Positions 1 through 6,797 are shown, counted from the first letter of the stretch. The stretch: DNA of 8,175 nt from Acidobacteriaceae bacterium (GCA_003139975.1 PLHN01000517.1:180-8354), one strand, 5' to 3'. The notes: generated by a model from the letters alone, not told the origin. A program made the numbers and translations.

Positions 1-1786
1 TGAGAAAGTTGAAGGGCTCATTTACGTTCGAAGGGAAGGTCTGCGACGCGGTGTTTGCCAGTCCATCGATGAATTGCGACAGATTCGCGTAGGTCACGGT
101 CGGAACCGTGCCTTCCCCGAAGTCATAGTCGTTCAGCCGGAAGATGCGGGTATTCGTTCCGATCCGCAGTTCATGAGCGCCGCGGCTCCAGGCGAGGTTG
201 TCATTGATGAAGAAGCGGGATGCGCGCCTGCCCTGGATCCAGGTATTGTCCAGCCCTCCGATGGGCGTAAAGGGATTCGGGCCGGTGCCCTGCAACACGA
301 TCGGGAACGCGGAAAGCGTCTGCTGAAGGTTGCTTGGCCCAAACAAACTCTCGTACCAGGAGAACGCCGGGTTGAAGTAGTTTACGAGGTTCTGCGAGAA
401 GACGTGCGTGTGTCCCGCGGCAAACGAATAGAGAGGTTGAGGAGAAACGGCGTCAAACACCGGGTTGATGGGATCTGTGTAGGCTGCTTGCACGCCTGCG
501 TCGGCCTGGAAACGAAGCCAAGCCGTATCTTTCTCGTTGATGTTGTAGTCGAGGCGGACGGTCTGCACTTGTTCGTGGTCGTCACTGGAGTGCGAAACGC
601 TCTGCCGGTTCCCGCAACCGTCCCCGTCGTTGCCAAGCGGGCAGCCAAGTATCGCAGTAGGTGCGCCGCTGCTATTTCCATAGAGCTTGAACATTTGTTG
701 ATAAAACAAGCAATTCGCATTCGGGTTGGTCCCGCAGCCGGTTGGCTGTCCGCCAGAAAGTTGCTGCAAGACATATTGCTGGAATGCCGGGCTGGGCACG
801 ATCGTCGGCGTTACGATGGGCAGTGCAATCCGCACCCACTCGCTGTCGAAGAAAAAGAAAAGCCTGTCGTGCACAATAGGGCCGCCCACACTCCCCCCAA
901 AATGATTCACCGTCGATCTGGGCTTGTGGTTTCCCGCCGTCGCATTGGTGAAATAGTCCGCGGCGTTGAGTAGCGAACCATTCCACAGCTCATAGAGATT
1001 TCCGTGAAACTGATTCGCGCCAGATTTGGTGACGTAGTTGACCTGGGCTGCTCCATACCGTCCCTGATCCACGGAATAGGAAAGAGTGTTGACAGTCACT
1101 TCTGAAATTGAATTCAATCCCAGCACGAGGTTGGTGGAGAGGCCGCTGTTGAGGTTGGTGAGCGGGTCGTTTGTTTCCAGGCCGTCAACGATGTAGCCGT
1201 TGGAGAGAGCGGGTAGTCCGTTAAATTCCACGTTGCCATACCCGTTACTGCCGCCAACAAAGTCGTTGCTGCTTCCCGCTGTATTGATGAGCGCTCCCGG
1301 CGTAAACTGCAGCGGGTAGGTCAGGTCGCCGCCCGGATTCGGCAGGTCTTCCAGCGCCGGCGCATCGAGTGTGGTAGACGTGTTTGCGTTCTCCGGGTTG
1401 ATGATTGGAGCTTCGCTGTTCACCTCCACCGTCTCATTGGACCGGGCCACCCTAAGCGTGAAATCTACCGTTTGCTTTTGGCCAAGACCTGAAATGACGT
1501 GGTCAATCTGCCGCGGAGCAAAGCCTTCCGTTTCGACTCTGACCGAGTACGTGCCCGGCCTTAGCTGAGGGAAGTTGAACCTGCCTGCGTCATCAGTCCG
1601 TGCACTACGCTTCAGGCCGGTCTCCTGACTGGTGATCGTCACAGAGGCCCCAGCGACAACCGCATCGGTTGAGTCTCGGACTTGGCCAACGATGGCACTG
1701 GTCGTTTCCCCTTGTGCGGCCGCTTTCGCCGGAAGAAGACACGCCACCGTCAATACAACAAAAGCAAAGTTCGCTGCCCGCGCCAT
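1..1786 (-). CDS. Oar-like TonB-dependent receptor, N-terminal part (cut by left edge)
   Basis: I translated the minus strand from the ATG at 1786-1784; the frame stays open to base 1, giving 595 codons. Residues 1-25 (MARAANFAFVVLTVACLLPA then KAAAQ) form a signal peptide. Residues about 30-110 read as a carboxypeptidase-regulatory-like beta-sandwich (IVGQVRDSTDAVVAGASVTI, then DDAGRFNFPQLRPGTYSV). A TonB-box-like stretch (ETVEVNSEAP) follows, then the plug (NGYIVDGLETNDP; YSVDQGRYGAAQVNYVTKSG) and the start of the barrel with the Oar-type hallmark GGPIVHDRLFFFFDSEW. The family usually has about 1,000-1,200 residues, so roughly half is missing. The protein should sit in the outer membrane and import or bind a ligand with TonB energy; the substrate cannot be read from the sequence. 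A loop carries four cysteines (351, 359, 382, 391). The Shine-Dalgarno is weak (GGGGTAGTC before ATG), but the signal peptide fixes the start. Confidence 0.95.
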   Translation of the reverse strand, partial: MARAANFAFVVLTVACLLPAKAAAQGETTSAIVGQVRDSTDAVVAGASVTITSQETGLKRSARTDDAGRFNFPQLRPGTYSVRVETEGFAPRQIDHVISGLGQKQTVDFTLRVARSNETVEVNSEAPIINPENANTSTTLDAPALEDLPNPGGDLTYPLQFTPGALINTAGSSNDFVGGSNGYGNVEFNGLPALSNGYIVDGLETNDPLTNLNSGLSTNLVLGLNSISEVTVNTLSYSVDQGRYGAAQVNYVTKSGANQFHGNLYELWNGSLLNAADYFTNATAGNHKPRSTVNHFGGSVGGPIVHDRLFFFFDSEWVRIALPIVTPTIVPSPAFQQYVLQQLSGGQPTGCGTNPNANCLFYQQMFKLYGNSSGAPTAILGCPLGNDGDGCGNRQSVSHSSDDHEQVQTVRLDYNINEKDTAWLRFQADAGVQAAYTDPINPVFDAVSPQPLYSFAAGHTHVFSQNLVNYFNPAFSWYESLFGPSNLQQTLSAFPIVLQGTGPNPFTPIGGLDNTWIQGRRASRFFINDNLAWSRGAHELRIGTNTRIFRLNDYDFGEGTVPTVTYANLSQFIDGLANTASQTFPSNVNEPFNFL

Positions 1787-1834
1787 GACTACCCCGCTGC
1801 TCTGCCCCGAAGTGGCAAAATGCTGCTGCTCTCG

Positions 1835-1880
1835 TCTATTAACCAACGATTAGTTGTTATAGTTAACCACAGTTAATAGA
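1835..1880. promoter_or_regulatory. Inverted repeat / possible operator upstream of the Oar-like receptor
   Basis: TCTATTAAC (1835-1843) and GTTAATAGA (1872-1880) are a perfect 9-bp inverted repeat with 28 bases between. Within it the heptamer TTAACCA occurs twice in direct orientation (1839-1845 and 1863-1869, 24 bases apart), and GTTAAC is a palindrome at 1862-1867. On the minus strand TATAAC (1860-1855) resembles a -10 box, about 70 bases before the receptor ATG, but no good -35 box is visible. This AT-rich block differs from the GC-rich surroundings and may bind a regulator. Function is inferred. Confidence 0.4.
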
Positions 1881-2109
1881 AACAGGCAAGGACGGAGAAG
1901 AAGGCTCACAACCTCGGCAATTGCAACCGAAAGACGGGCAAACAGGATGTTGAGATCGCCGGGCAGCGTGGAGCCACAATGAGTCTGGCCGGGCGAAACG
2001 GAAGCGCATAAACCGGCATCATAAACCGGGGACACATAAACCGGGGATAGACGGGACGGTCACTGGTTGTTCGCTCCCGGAATCAAGCTCTTTTCGCGAA
2101 GGTACAAAC
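1881..2109. other. Intergenic DNA between the receptor and the toxin-antitoxin pair
   Basis: The receptor (minus) and the antitoxin (plus) are transcribed away from each other. Apart from the short repeat at 2007-2047 I see no coding signal, RNA gene or clear promoter here. A 61-codon minus-strand frame (1850-2035) has no recognisable domain, signal or ribosome site and is taken as chance. Confidence 0.5.
2007..2047 (+). repeat. Short tandem-like repeat, cataaaccgg x3
   Basis: The decamer cataaaccgg starts at 2007, 2020 and 2035. The last two copies extend to 13 identical bases (cataaaccgggga, 2020-2032 and 2035-2047) with a 15-base period; the first copy is identical over 10 bases. The block is followed by the G-rich stretch tagacgggacggt. 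It may be a small dispersed intergenic repeat or the degenerate end of a mobile element, but no transposase lies in the window. Confidence 0.6.
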
Positions 2110-2131
2110 AAACTAGTTGATCGACTGGTTT
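2110..2131. promoter_or_regulatory. Operator-like palindrome before the antitoxin gene
   Basis: AAACTAGT (2110-2117) and ACTGGTTT (2124-2131) pair at 7 of 8 positions around the centre TGATCG. The dyad ends 21 bases before the antitoxin ATG. Phd/YefM antitoxins typically repress their own operon by binding palindromes in this position, so an autoregulatory site is likely. No convincing -35/-10 pair was found: TATGAG (2136-2141) is a possible -10, but spacing from TTGATC (2117-2122) is only 13 bases. Confidence 0.5.
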
Positions 2132-2152
2132 TCTCTATGAGATCATGCACGC

Positions 2153-2395
2153 ATGAAAACCGTAGGTGCGTTCGACGCCAAAACTCACCTCAACGAGCTG
2201 CTCCAGAGAGCCTCGAAAGGCGAGACCATTCAGATCACGAGGCGCGGAATCCCCGTTGCCAAGCTTTCTCCACCCGACTCCAACCAGAAAGAAGACGCTC
2301 ACAGTTTGGCCGTCTCCATCCGCCGACTGCGCCGCGGGGCCACTCTGGGGAAACTTTCCATACGCGAGTTGATCGATGAAGGCCGCCGCTACTAA
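2153..2395 (+). CDS. Phd/YefM-type antitoxin of a type II toxin-antitoxin pair
   Basis: This 80-residue protein opens with the Phd/YefM fold signature: VGAFDAKTHLNELLQRASKG at 4-23, then ETIQITRRGIPVAKLSP at about 24-40. This half should dimerise and bind operator DNA. The C-terminal stretch (about 50-80, basic, with SIRRLRRGATLGKLSIRELI) is the part that in this family wraps round and inhibits the toxin. The length is normal for the family. It overlaps the toxin gene downstream by 20 bases, the usual arrangement for translational coupling. The start ATG has only a weak ribosome site (GAGAT about 9 bases upstream), but the Phd motif begins a few residues in, which leaves little room for another start. 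It would neutralise the PIN toxin and repress the operon through the palindrome at 2110-2131 (inference). Confidence 0.9.
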   Translation: MKTVGAFDAKTHLNELLQRASKGETIQITRRGIPVAKLSPPDSNQKEDAHSLAVSIRRLRRGATLGKLSIRELIDEGRRY

Positions 2396-2807
2396 ACGCT
2401 TCGTGCTCGATGCGTCCGTGGCCGTCGCCTGGTGCTTTGAGGACGAAGCAACCAAGTTCACCGAGAGCGTTCTCGACCTGCTTTCCGCCGGCGCCGAAGC
2501 CCTGGTTCCTGCCATTTGGCCGGTGGAAGTCGCCAACGCTTTGCTGATCGCAGAGCGCCGTAACCGCATTGTCGTGGCGCAGGTCACGGCCATTCTTCAG
2601 AGAATCGCCGCCCTGCCCATCGCGGTCCTCCCCATCGATCCGCCTCGCGCCTTCGACCACATCCTGCCCGTTGCGCGTCAACATTCTTTATCCGGATACG
2701 GCGCGGCCTACCTGGACCTCGCCCTGCGGCAAGGCCTCCCCCTGGCCACACTGGATGAGCAATTGCGCCGCGCGGCGAAAACCACGGGCGTCGTCTTGCT
2801 GTCGTAG
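2376..2807 (+). CDS. vapC: PIN-domain ribonuclease toxin (VapC family) lacking one catalytic Asp
   Basis: The 143 residues span a single PIN domain of normal length. VapC toxins are Mg-dependent RNases that cut tRNA or rRNA and stop translation. Visible acidic sites are D12 (FVLDAS), E51 (PVEVANAL) and D127 (LATLDEQL). The third acid normally lies in a YDAAYL motif; here it reads Y108-G109-A110-A111-Y112-L113, codon GGC at 2700-2702, one base from the Asp codon GAC. The rest of the motif is intact, so this is not misalignment. The nearby D114 sits where relatives usually carry Glu or Ala (YLELA/YLALA) and is not the equivalent residue. The gene starts inside the antitoxin gene (20-base overlap) in another frame. 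Activity may be weak or lost, but the frame is full-length. Family assignment is sure; catalytic state is inferred. Confidence 0.93.
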   Translation: MKAAATKRFVLDASVAVAWCFEDEATKFTESVLDLLSAGAEALVPAIWPVEVANALLIAERRNRIVVAQVTAILQRIAALPIAVLPIDPPRAFDHILPVARQHSLSGYGAAYLDLALRQGLPLATLDEQLRRAAKTTGVVLLS

Positions 2808-3134
2808 AACACACTGAGGACAAGGGCCAATAGCATTGTCGAGACCTCGTTCCGCGGAAGGTGGGAAGAGAACCGCGAGGTGAGAAAGAACCTCCGAATC
2901 GCGGAACGGTGGCCCATTCAAGCCCTCCTTTGGCTTCAGTGGAGAGCTACCGGCCGCATCCCCCAAAACGAGCGCCAAATCAAGGAAGCGAAGGCGCACT
3001 CCCCATATCATAAAACGAACCAAAAACCGCCAAAATTCTTAGCCCATTTTGTCTACTTTCGTACCCAACAAAAATCCACTTTCGTGCCCCTCCACGAAAG
3101 AAGACGTTTGGTAGGCAAAGACTGCCCTCTTCCG
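2808..3134. other. Dyad-rich gap between convergent genes
   Basis: These 327 bases separate the ends of the toxin (plus) and acetyltransferase (minus) genes. The left part (2844-2936) is crowded with dyads: TTCCGCGGAA is a 10-bp palindrome (2850-2859); CGTTCCGCG (2848-2856) pairs with CGCGGAACG (2900-2908); ACCTCG (2844-2849) pairs with CGAGGT (2876-2881); AAGCC (2920-2924) pairs with GGCTT (2932-2936). The right part (about 3005-3080) is AT-rich and holds the octamer actttcgt twice (3055-3062, 3078-3085). Frames crossing it (111 codons minus, 382 codons plus) lack domain signals and run into the flanking genes. It may be a remnant mobile or dispersed repeat element. Confidence 0.45.
3079..3100 (-). 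terminator. Intrinsic terminator of the GNAT gene
   Basis: CTTTCGTG (3079-3086) and CACGAAAG (3093-3100) form a perfect 8-bp stem with a 6-base loop. On the minus strand the stem is followed by TGGATTTTTG, a T-run four bases on, and it begins 34 bases after the GNAT stop codon. On the plus strand no T-run follows, so it should serve mainly the minus-strand gene. Confidence 0.65.
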
Positions 3135-4070
3135 TCACATCCCCACCAGCTCCCCCACCGTCCCCCGCTGCAGCAGATAAGCCCCCGGCCCCTGCTGCCC
3201 GCGCATCGACCGGCAATACTCCGCCACAAAAAATCCCGCTTTCAAACTCTCGCGGAACGCCCACCGTGTCGCCTCTCGCCATTCCCGCGCCAGCCCCATG
3301 TCGGTCTTTTCAACCGCCAGAATATCCCCCGGAATCTCGATTCTCACCCGCTCCCGCCCCAGTGCCTCCGCCAACTCCGCCCGCACCGGCTTCCCTTTCC
3401 CATCAAATCGCACCAGCGGAGCCAGCAGCCGCAACCCGTCCAGCGTTTCCGCTCGCCCGCTCTTCCCGGCAATCCGGTCCCTCACCCGCCGCGAGTCGAG
3501 CAGCCACCGCACCCACAGCCGATCCGTCCCGTTCCGGTGCAGCACGCTAGAAGTCTCGGGCCCGTAGAAATCTACCTTGTACGTCTCCGACAGCGCGCCC
3601 AGCTTCGCAAAATTGAAGTGGGCGTTGCGGCTTTGCAGCGGATCGAACGTCCACGTTATCTCGTGAACCCCCATCGCCAGCGCCCGTTCCCGCTGCGCCC
3701 ACTTCAGCCGCGCTCCCAGATCCAGGTGCCGGTACGCGTCAAGCACGGCCAACATGTGCGAATGGATCGTAGTCTGCCCGTGCTCGCGCCCCAGAAACCC
3801 GAACGCAAATCCGACCATCCGTTCTTTGTGTTCTTTCTCCGGCTTCTCCTTGCCAGACTTTTGCTCTGCGGGCTTGATCTTGTCGTGAGTTCCCTGGGCG
3901 AAAGCCCCGATAAAGATATTGCCCGCCGCCTTCAAGGCAACCGCCAGCGTCAGCGGGATGGCATCTTCATCATCCATTCCCCACACTTCTTTTTCCACGG
4001 CCTTGAGTTGAATAAGTTCGTCAATTGAGCGCAGGTCGCGTATTGACATCTGTGGCGCAGCCCCAGTCAT
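3135..4070 (-). CDS. COG3375-type GNAT-family acetyltransferase
   Basis: The protein has 311 residues from the ATG at 4070. Family marks are SHMLAVLDAYRHLDLGARLK (104-123), AQRERAL, then ITWTFDPLQSRNAHFNFAKL and LGALSETYKVDFYG. These match the uncharacterised COG3375 branch of GNAT proteins; substrate unknown. The acetyl-CoA loop normally reads R-x-x-G-x-G/A; here it is R114-H-L-D117-L-G119-A120, so the first glycine is Asp. A lysine/glutamate-rich stretch (about 60-83, KIKPAEQKSGKEKPEKEHKE) sits between two beta strands where relatives have a short turn; it is probably a solvent-exposed loop. I chose 4070 because AAGAAGG lies just upstream at good spacing. The frame is open further up to an ATG at 4160, but that extension would translate a REP-like palindrome (4112-4137) and has no family similarity. 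An ATG at 4049 (MSIRDL) is also possible. The gene is followed by its own terminator. Confidence 0.87.
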   Translation of the reverse strand: MTGAAPQMSIRDLRSIDELIQLKAVEKEVWGMDDEDAIPLTLAVALKAAGNIFIGAFAQGTHDKIKPAEQKSGKEKPEKEHKERMVGFAFGFLGREHGQTTIHSHMLAVLDAYRHLDLGARLKWAQRERALAMGVHEITWTFDPLQSRNAHFNFAKLGALSETYKVDFYGPETSSVLHRNGTDRLWVRWLLDSRRVRDRIAGKSGRAETLDGLRLLAPLVRFDGKGKPVRAELAEALGRERVRIEIPGDILAVEKTDMGLAREWREATRWAFRESLKAGFFVAEYCRSMRGQQGPGAYLLQRGTVGELVGM

Positions 4071-4111
4071 TGCGCCCCTTCTTACAGCAGCCGTCGCATC
4101 TTTGTCAACAG

Positions 4112-4137
4112 TAGAGACGCGGCAAGCCGCGTCTCTA
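4112..4137. repeat. REP-like perfect palindrome, 12-bp arms
   Basis: TAGAGACGCGGC (4112-4123) and GCCGCGTCTCTA (4126-4137) are perfect inverted repeats with only AA between. It lies in the 147-base gap between the second receptor and the GNAT gene. Palindromes with a gtagagacg...cgtctctac core are widespread dispersed intergenic repeats in several phyla (from memory), so a REP/MITE-type unit is the most likely reading. It has no T-run on either side, so it is not a standard terminator. It could still fold in a read-through transcript. A smaller hairpin, GGGG-CAAT-CCCC (4141-4152), follows directly. Confidence 0.75.
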
Positions 4138-4184
4138 GACGGGGCAATCCCCTCTTCCACGACAGAGGACGTGTTTCTGGAATT

Positions 4185-4198
4185 TTCTTTCGCAAGAA
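4185..4198 (-). other. Small hairpin after the second receptor gene
   Basis: TTCTT (4185-4189) and AAGAA (4194-4198) form a 5-bp stem with, on the minus strand, a GCGA (GNRA-type) loop. It lies 20 bases past the receptor stop codon. The stem is all A/T except one pair and no long T-run follows, so it is a weak terminator candidate at best. Confidence 0.25.
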
Positions 4199-4217
4199 GC
4201 GTCGCTTGACGGCACTA

Positions 4218-6572
4218 TCACTTCGCCGGAAAGTTCAGGCGCACTCCCGCCCGAACCAGAATTGGCGGGCCGAGGTTGAACACTGACGGCAGATTTTGTC
4301 CGTTTTGTACCACCGGCGTGCTTGCCACCTGATAGCGCTGGTTGGTCAGGTTCTCAATCCCAGCAAAGATCTGGAGGTGCCGCGCCAGTTCGCGCCCCAC
4401 CTCAAGATTCATCGTGTAGAAACTGTTCAACGGATACTGGTTCTGATCGTCGTTGTACACGCGTCCGTTGAATCGCCCCTGGACACTCAGAAACAGGCGC
4501 GAAGGCCTCCAATAACGCGCCTCCCACGTGAACGCATTGCGCGGGACCTGCGGTACATTCAAGCCGACCAGATCCACACTAACGGGACTGTTCGGATAGC
4601 TCACGACGGTCGCGCCGATGTAGGCATAGCTCGCGGTGATCTGAATGTCGCGGGTTACGCGCACCAGTCCATCCAGTTCCACCCCGCGCGAGCGCGTGCG
4701 GCCCAGGTTTTCTTTCATCGCCTGCGTCTGAGCCTGGTTGATGGTTACGTTCTCAACCGGGTCCACAATGTCGCTCCAGAAAAACGTGCCGCGCATATCG
4801 AGCCGCTTGTCCCATCCAGTGACGTTCACTCCCGCCTCGGCTCCGGTCAAGCGCTCGGCATTGAGAGCGGGGTTGTTGAACGTGGTGACATTCCCCACGC
4901 GGAAAACGCGATACAGCTCATTCAGAGTGGGAGCGCGAAAGGCCCGGTAGACAGAGCCCGTCACCGATACGTGTTGATTCAGCGCACGCAGGACCGAGAG
5001 GCGAGGGCTCAGCGCCAGATCGCTGCGGCCGGGGTAAAGCGTCACAGTCGGTGTGCCGGAAACCGGAATCGTGATGAACTTGCCGGCGAAGTTGCTCCAA
5101 TCGTCGAGGCGAACCGCGAGAATAGCGGTCCAGTTCGAGCGATGAAAGATATCTTCGCCGAACCACCCCAGGTTGCGTTGGCGGCCGCCGCCAATGCGGC
5201 CCTGGTTGGGTCCAGATAAAAGCGCGTCAACGCTCGACCCGATCACCTCATTCAGGTCCATGCCGCCGACCAGGGTCTGGCTCTTGCCGAGAAGGTGGGT
5301 CCATTGCGCGCCGCCACCCCCCACCTGTTCGGGAACGTGCTGCGTCGAGGTCGGGGTTTCGCTGTTGCGGTCAGCGGCCACTGCGGAATAAGTCTGGTGA
5401 TAGGTTTCGACGTCCCCGTACAGGCGCACCGAGAGCGAATCATTGGCGCCAAATTGCCGATCGAGCCCGCCGGCGCCTTCGCCGAGGTGGGTATCGTTCG
5501 TCTGAAACGGCGTACCGTTGTTGCGGAACTCGTTGAAGAAATTTCCGCGCAGGAAAAGCTTTCCGTTCGCCCCGAATGAGTGGCCGAGGCGCGCATACAC
5601 CGAAGCATCTTCAACGTTCGCTTTCGTGTCGATGCTTCCGCGTTGCGAGTCCGGCACCAGGATGAATCCATCGGTGCGAAACAGTCCGGTTGCTCCTGAG
5701 TATTCCCACGGGCCCGAGCGGTTTCCCGTCCACACCGAGAGGTCCGGCGTATTCTCGTTGCCGTACGAGGTTTCCAGGGTGAAGGCAGGAGCCTCAGGCT
5801 CGCGGATCAGAAACTGTACGACTCCGCCCATCGCATCACTGCCGTAGAGATCGGAAGCTCCGCCGCGCACGATTTCTACGGTAGAGATCGCGGCGGCCGG
5901 GATGCGGTCCCAATAGACCCAAGCGCCAAACGGATCGACCAACGAAATCCCATCGGCCAGCACCAGCGCGCGGCTGGCGGCTGTGCCTCCCAGTCCGCGC
6001 AACGAAACGCCCTGCAACGATGCGTTCGCGGTGCGGCTGCTGGAACGCCGATAGAGCGAGAATTCCGGAACCTCGCGCAGCACGTCGTCCGTCCGCAGCG
6101 CTGGCGACGCCTTCAAGTCCGTCGTTGAAAGCAGAAGATTGCTGCCGGGCGCATCGGACAATCGCACCTCTGTCCGCGCCGCCGATACCAGCACCTGCTC
6201 GTTGACCGAGGGCGTAGCCAACTCGATCTCGAGGTGGACTGCGCCGGTGTCTGCGCCGCTGGCGGCACCAATTTCGTCTGCCCTAAACGCTTTGCGCGTC
6301 GTAACGAATCCCGGCGACGCAACCTCGACCGTTCCCGGCCCGGGAGGAACGCTGGTGAACGCAAACCGTCCGCGCTCGTCCGTCAGCGCGGTCGCGCGAA
6401 ACGCCCCACTTTCGAGGCGGACAGTGGCCCCGCGAATTACCGCACCGGTGGCATCCTGCACGACGCCATCCACAGTTACCGTAGACACGGGAGACCACTG
6501 CGCCACGCAATAAGTGACAGCGATGAGAACGACGAACGCAAGATAGGCGGCTTGAGATCGAACCCGCAGCAT
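4218..6572 (-). CDS. TonB-dependent receptor, BtuB/CirA-like, with N-terminal CarboxypepD-like domain
   Basis: Complete, 784 residues. A signal peptide (1 to about 25, hydrophobic core YLAFVVLIAV) precedes a carboxypeptidase-regulatory-like domain (about 31-120; VDGVVQDATGAVIRGATVRL, then DERGRFAFTSVPPG). A TonB-box-like segment EQVLVSAART (125-134) leads into the plug (about 140-260; LRTDDVLREVPEF, SLRGLGGTAASRALVLADGI, VEIVRGGASDLYGSDAMGGV). The rest is a 22-strand-type barrel (RAFRAPTLNELYR; FAGIENLTNQRY) ending in RAGVRLNFPAK; most receptors end in an aromatic residue, here it lies four from the end. It should carry a metal complex, cofactor or other ligand across the outer membrane using TonB. 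The plug is of the classic BtuB/CirA style rather than the long Oar style of the receptor at 1-1786. I see no cobalamin riboswitch or Fur box upstream, so the ligand stays open. The ribosome site is poor (A-rich AACGAAAAAG before ATG); the signal peptide supports this start. Confidence 0.96.
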   Translation of the reverse strand: MLRVRSQAAYLAFVVLIAVTYCVAQWSPVSTVTVDGVVQDATGAVIRGATVRLESGAFRATALTDERGRFAFTSVPPGPGTVEVASPGFVTTRKAFRADEIGAASGADTGAVHLEIELATPSVNEQVLVSAARTEVRLSDAPGSNLLLSTTDLKASPALRTDDVLREVPEFSLYRRSSSRTANASLQGVSLRGLGGTAASRALVLADGISLVDPFGAWVYWDRIPAAAISTVEIVRGGASDLYGSDAMGGVVQFLIREPEAPAFTLETSYGNENTPDLSVWTGNRSGPWEYSGATGLFRTDGFILVPDSQRGSIDTKANVEDASVYARLGHSFGANGKLFLRGNFFNEFRNNGTPFQTNDTHLGEGAGGLDRQFGANDSLSVRLYGDVETYHQTYSAVAADRNSETPTSTQHVPEQVGGGGAQWTHLLGKSQTLVGGMDLNEVIGSSVDALLSGPNQGRIGGGRQRNLGWFGEDIFHRSNWTAILAVRLDDWSNFAGKFITIPVSGTPTVTLYPGRSDLALSPRLSVLRALNQHVSVTGSVYRAFRAPTLNELYRVFRVGNVTTFNNPALNAERLTGAEAGVNVTGWDKRLDMRGTFFWSDIVDPVENVTINQAQTQAMKENLGRTRSRGVELDGLVRVTRDIQITASYAYIGATVVSYPNSPVSVDLVGLNVPQVPRNAFTWEARYWRPSRLFLSVQGRFNGRVYNDDQNQYPLNSFYTMNLEVGRELARHLQIFAGIENLTNQRYQVASTPVVQNGQNLPSVFNLGPPILVRAGVRLNFPAK

Positions 6573-6745
6573 CTTTTTCGTTGGCTAACGCGCCATTGCC
6601 CCGTTACTTGACAATATCAGAACAAGGCGGCCGTTCTAAGTGCCCACGGGTAACCTTGGTCATCTGCCGGGCCGCAATCGCGTGGTTGGCGATCATTTTC
6701 GAATCGGCGTTACAGCTTGCGAAAGAAGTCCAGATTCGACTACCA

Positions 6746-6759
6746 GCCCCTGAAGGGGC
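6746..6759. repeat. Small GC hairpin gcccc-tgaa-ggggc
   Basis: GCCCC (6746-6750) and GGGGC (6755-6759) form a perfect 5-bp GC stem with a TGAA loop. Short hairpins of this style often belong to dispersed intergenic repeats; there is no T-run, so it is not an intrinsic terminator. Confidence 0.4.
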
Positions 6760-6797
6760 AGTTGATTCCTGAGAACCTCCGGTATCGCCAAAGCGAC

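Noticed and set aside
74..973. Plus-strand frame of 299 codons
   Set aside because: It is antisense to the Oar-like receptor, whose signal peptide, plug and barrel motifs are clear; the plus-strand product has no domain or ribosome site.
2880..4028. Plus-strand frame of 382 codons rich in Pro, Arg and His
   Set aside because: Antisense to the GNAT gene; its composition is typical of the reverse of a GC-rich gene and it shows no recognised motif.
4103..4108. TTGACA on the minus strand as -35 box for the GNAT gene
   Set aside because: A perfect hexamer, but the sequence 17-18 bases on (TAAGAA) is a poor -10 and would put the transcript start almost on the ATG.
4071..4160. N-terminal extension of the GNAT protein to an ATG at 4160
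   Set aside because: The extra 30 residues encode a REP-like palindrome and match no family; the ATG at 4070 has a good ribosome site.
4296..5219. Plus-strand frame of 307 codons
   Set aside because: Antisense shadow of the second TonB-dependent receptor, whose barrel motifs are on the minus strand.
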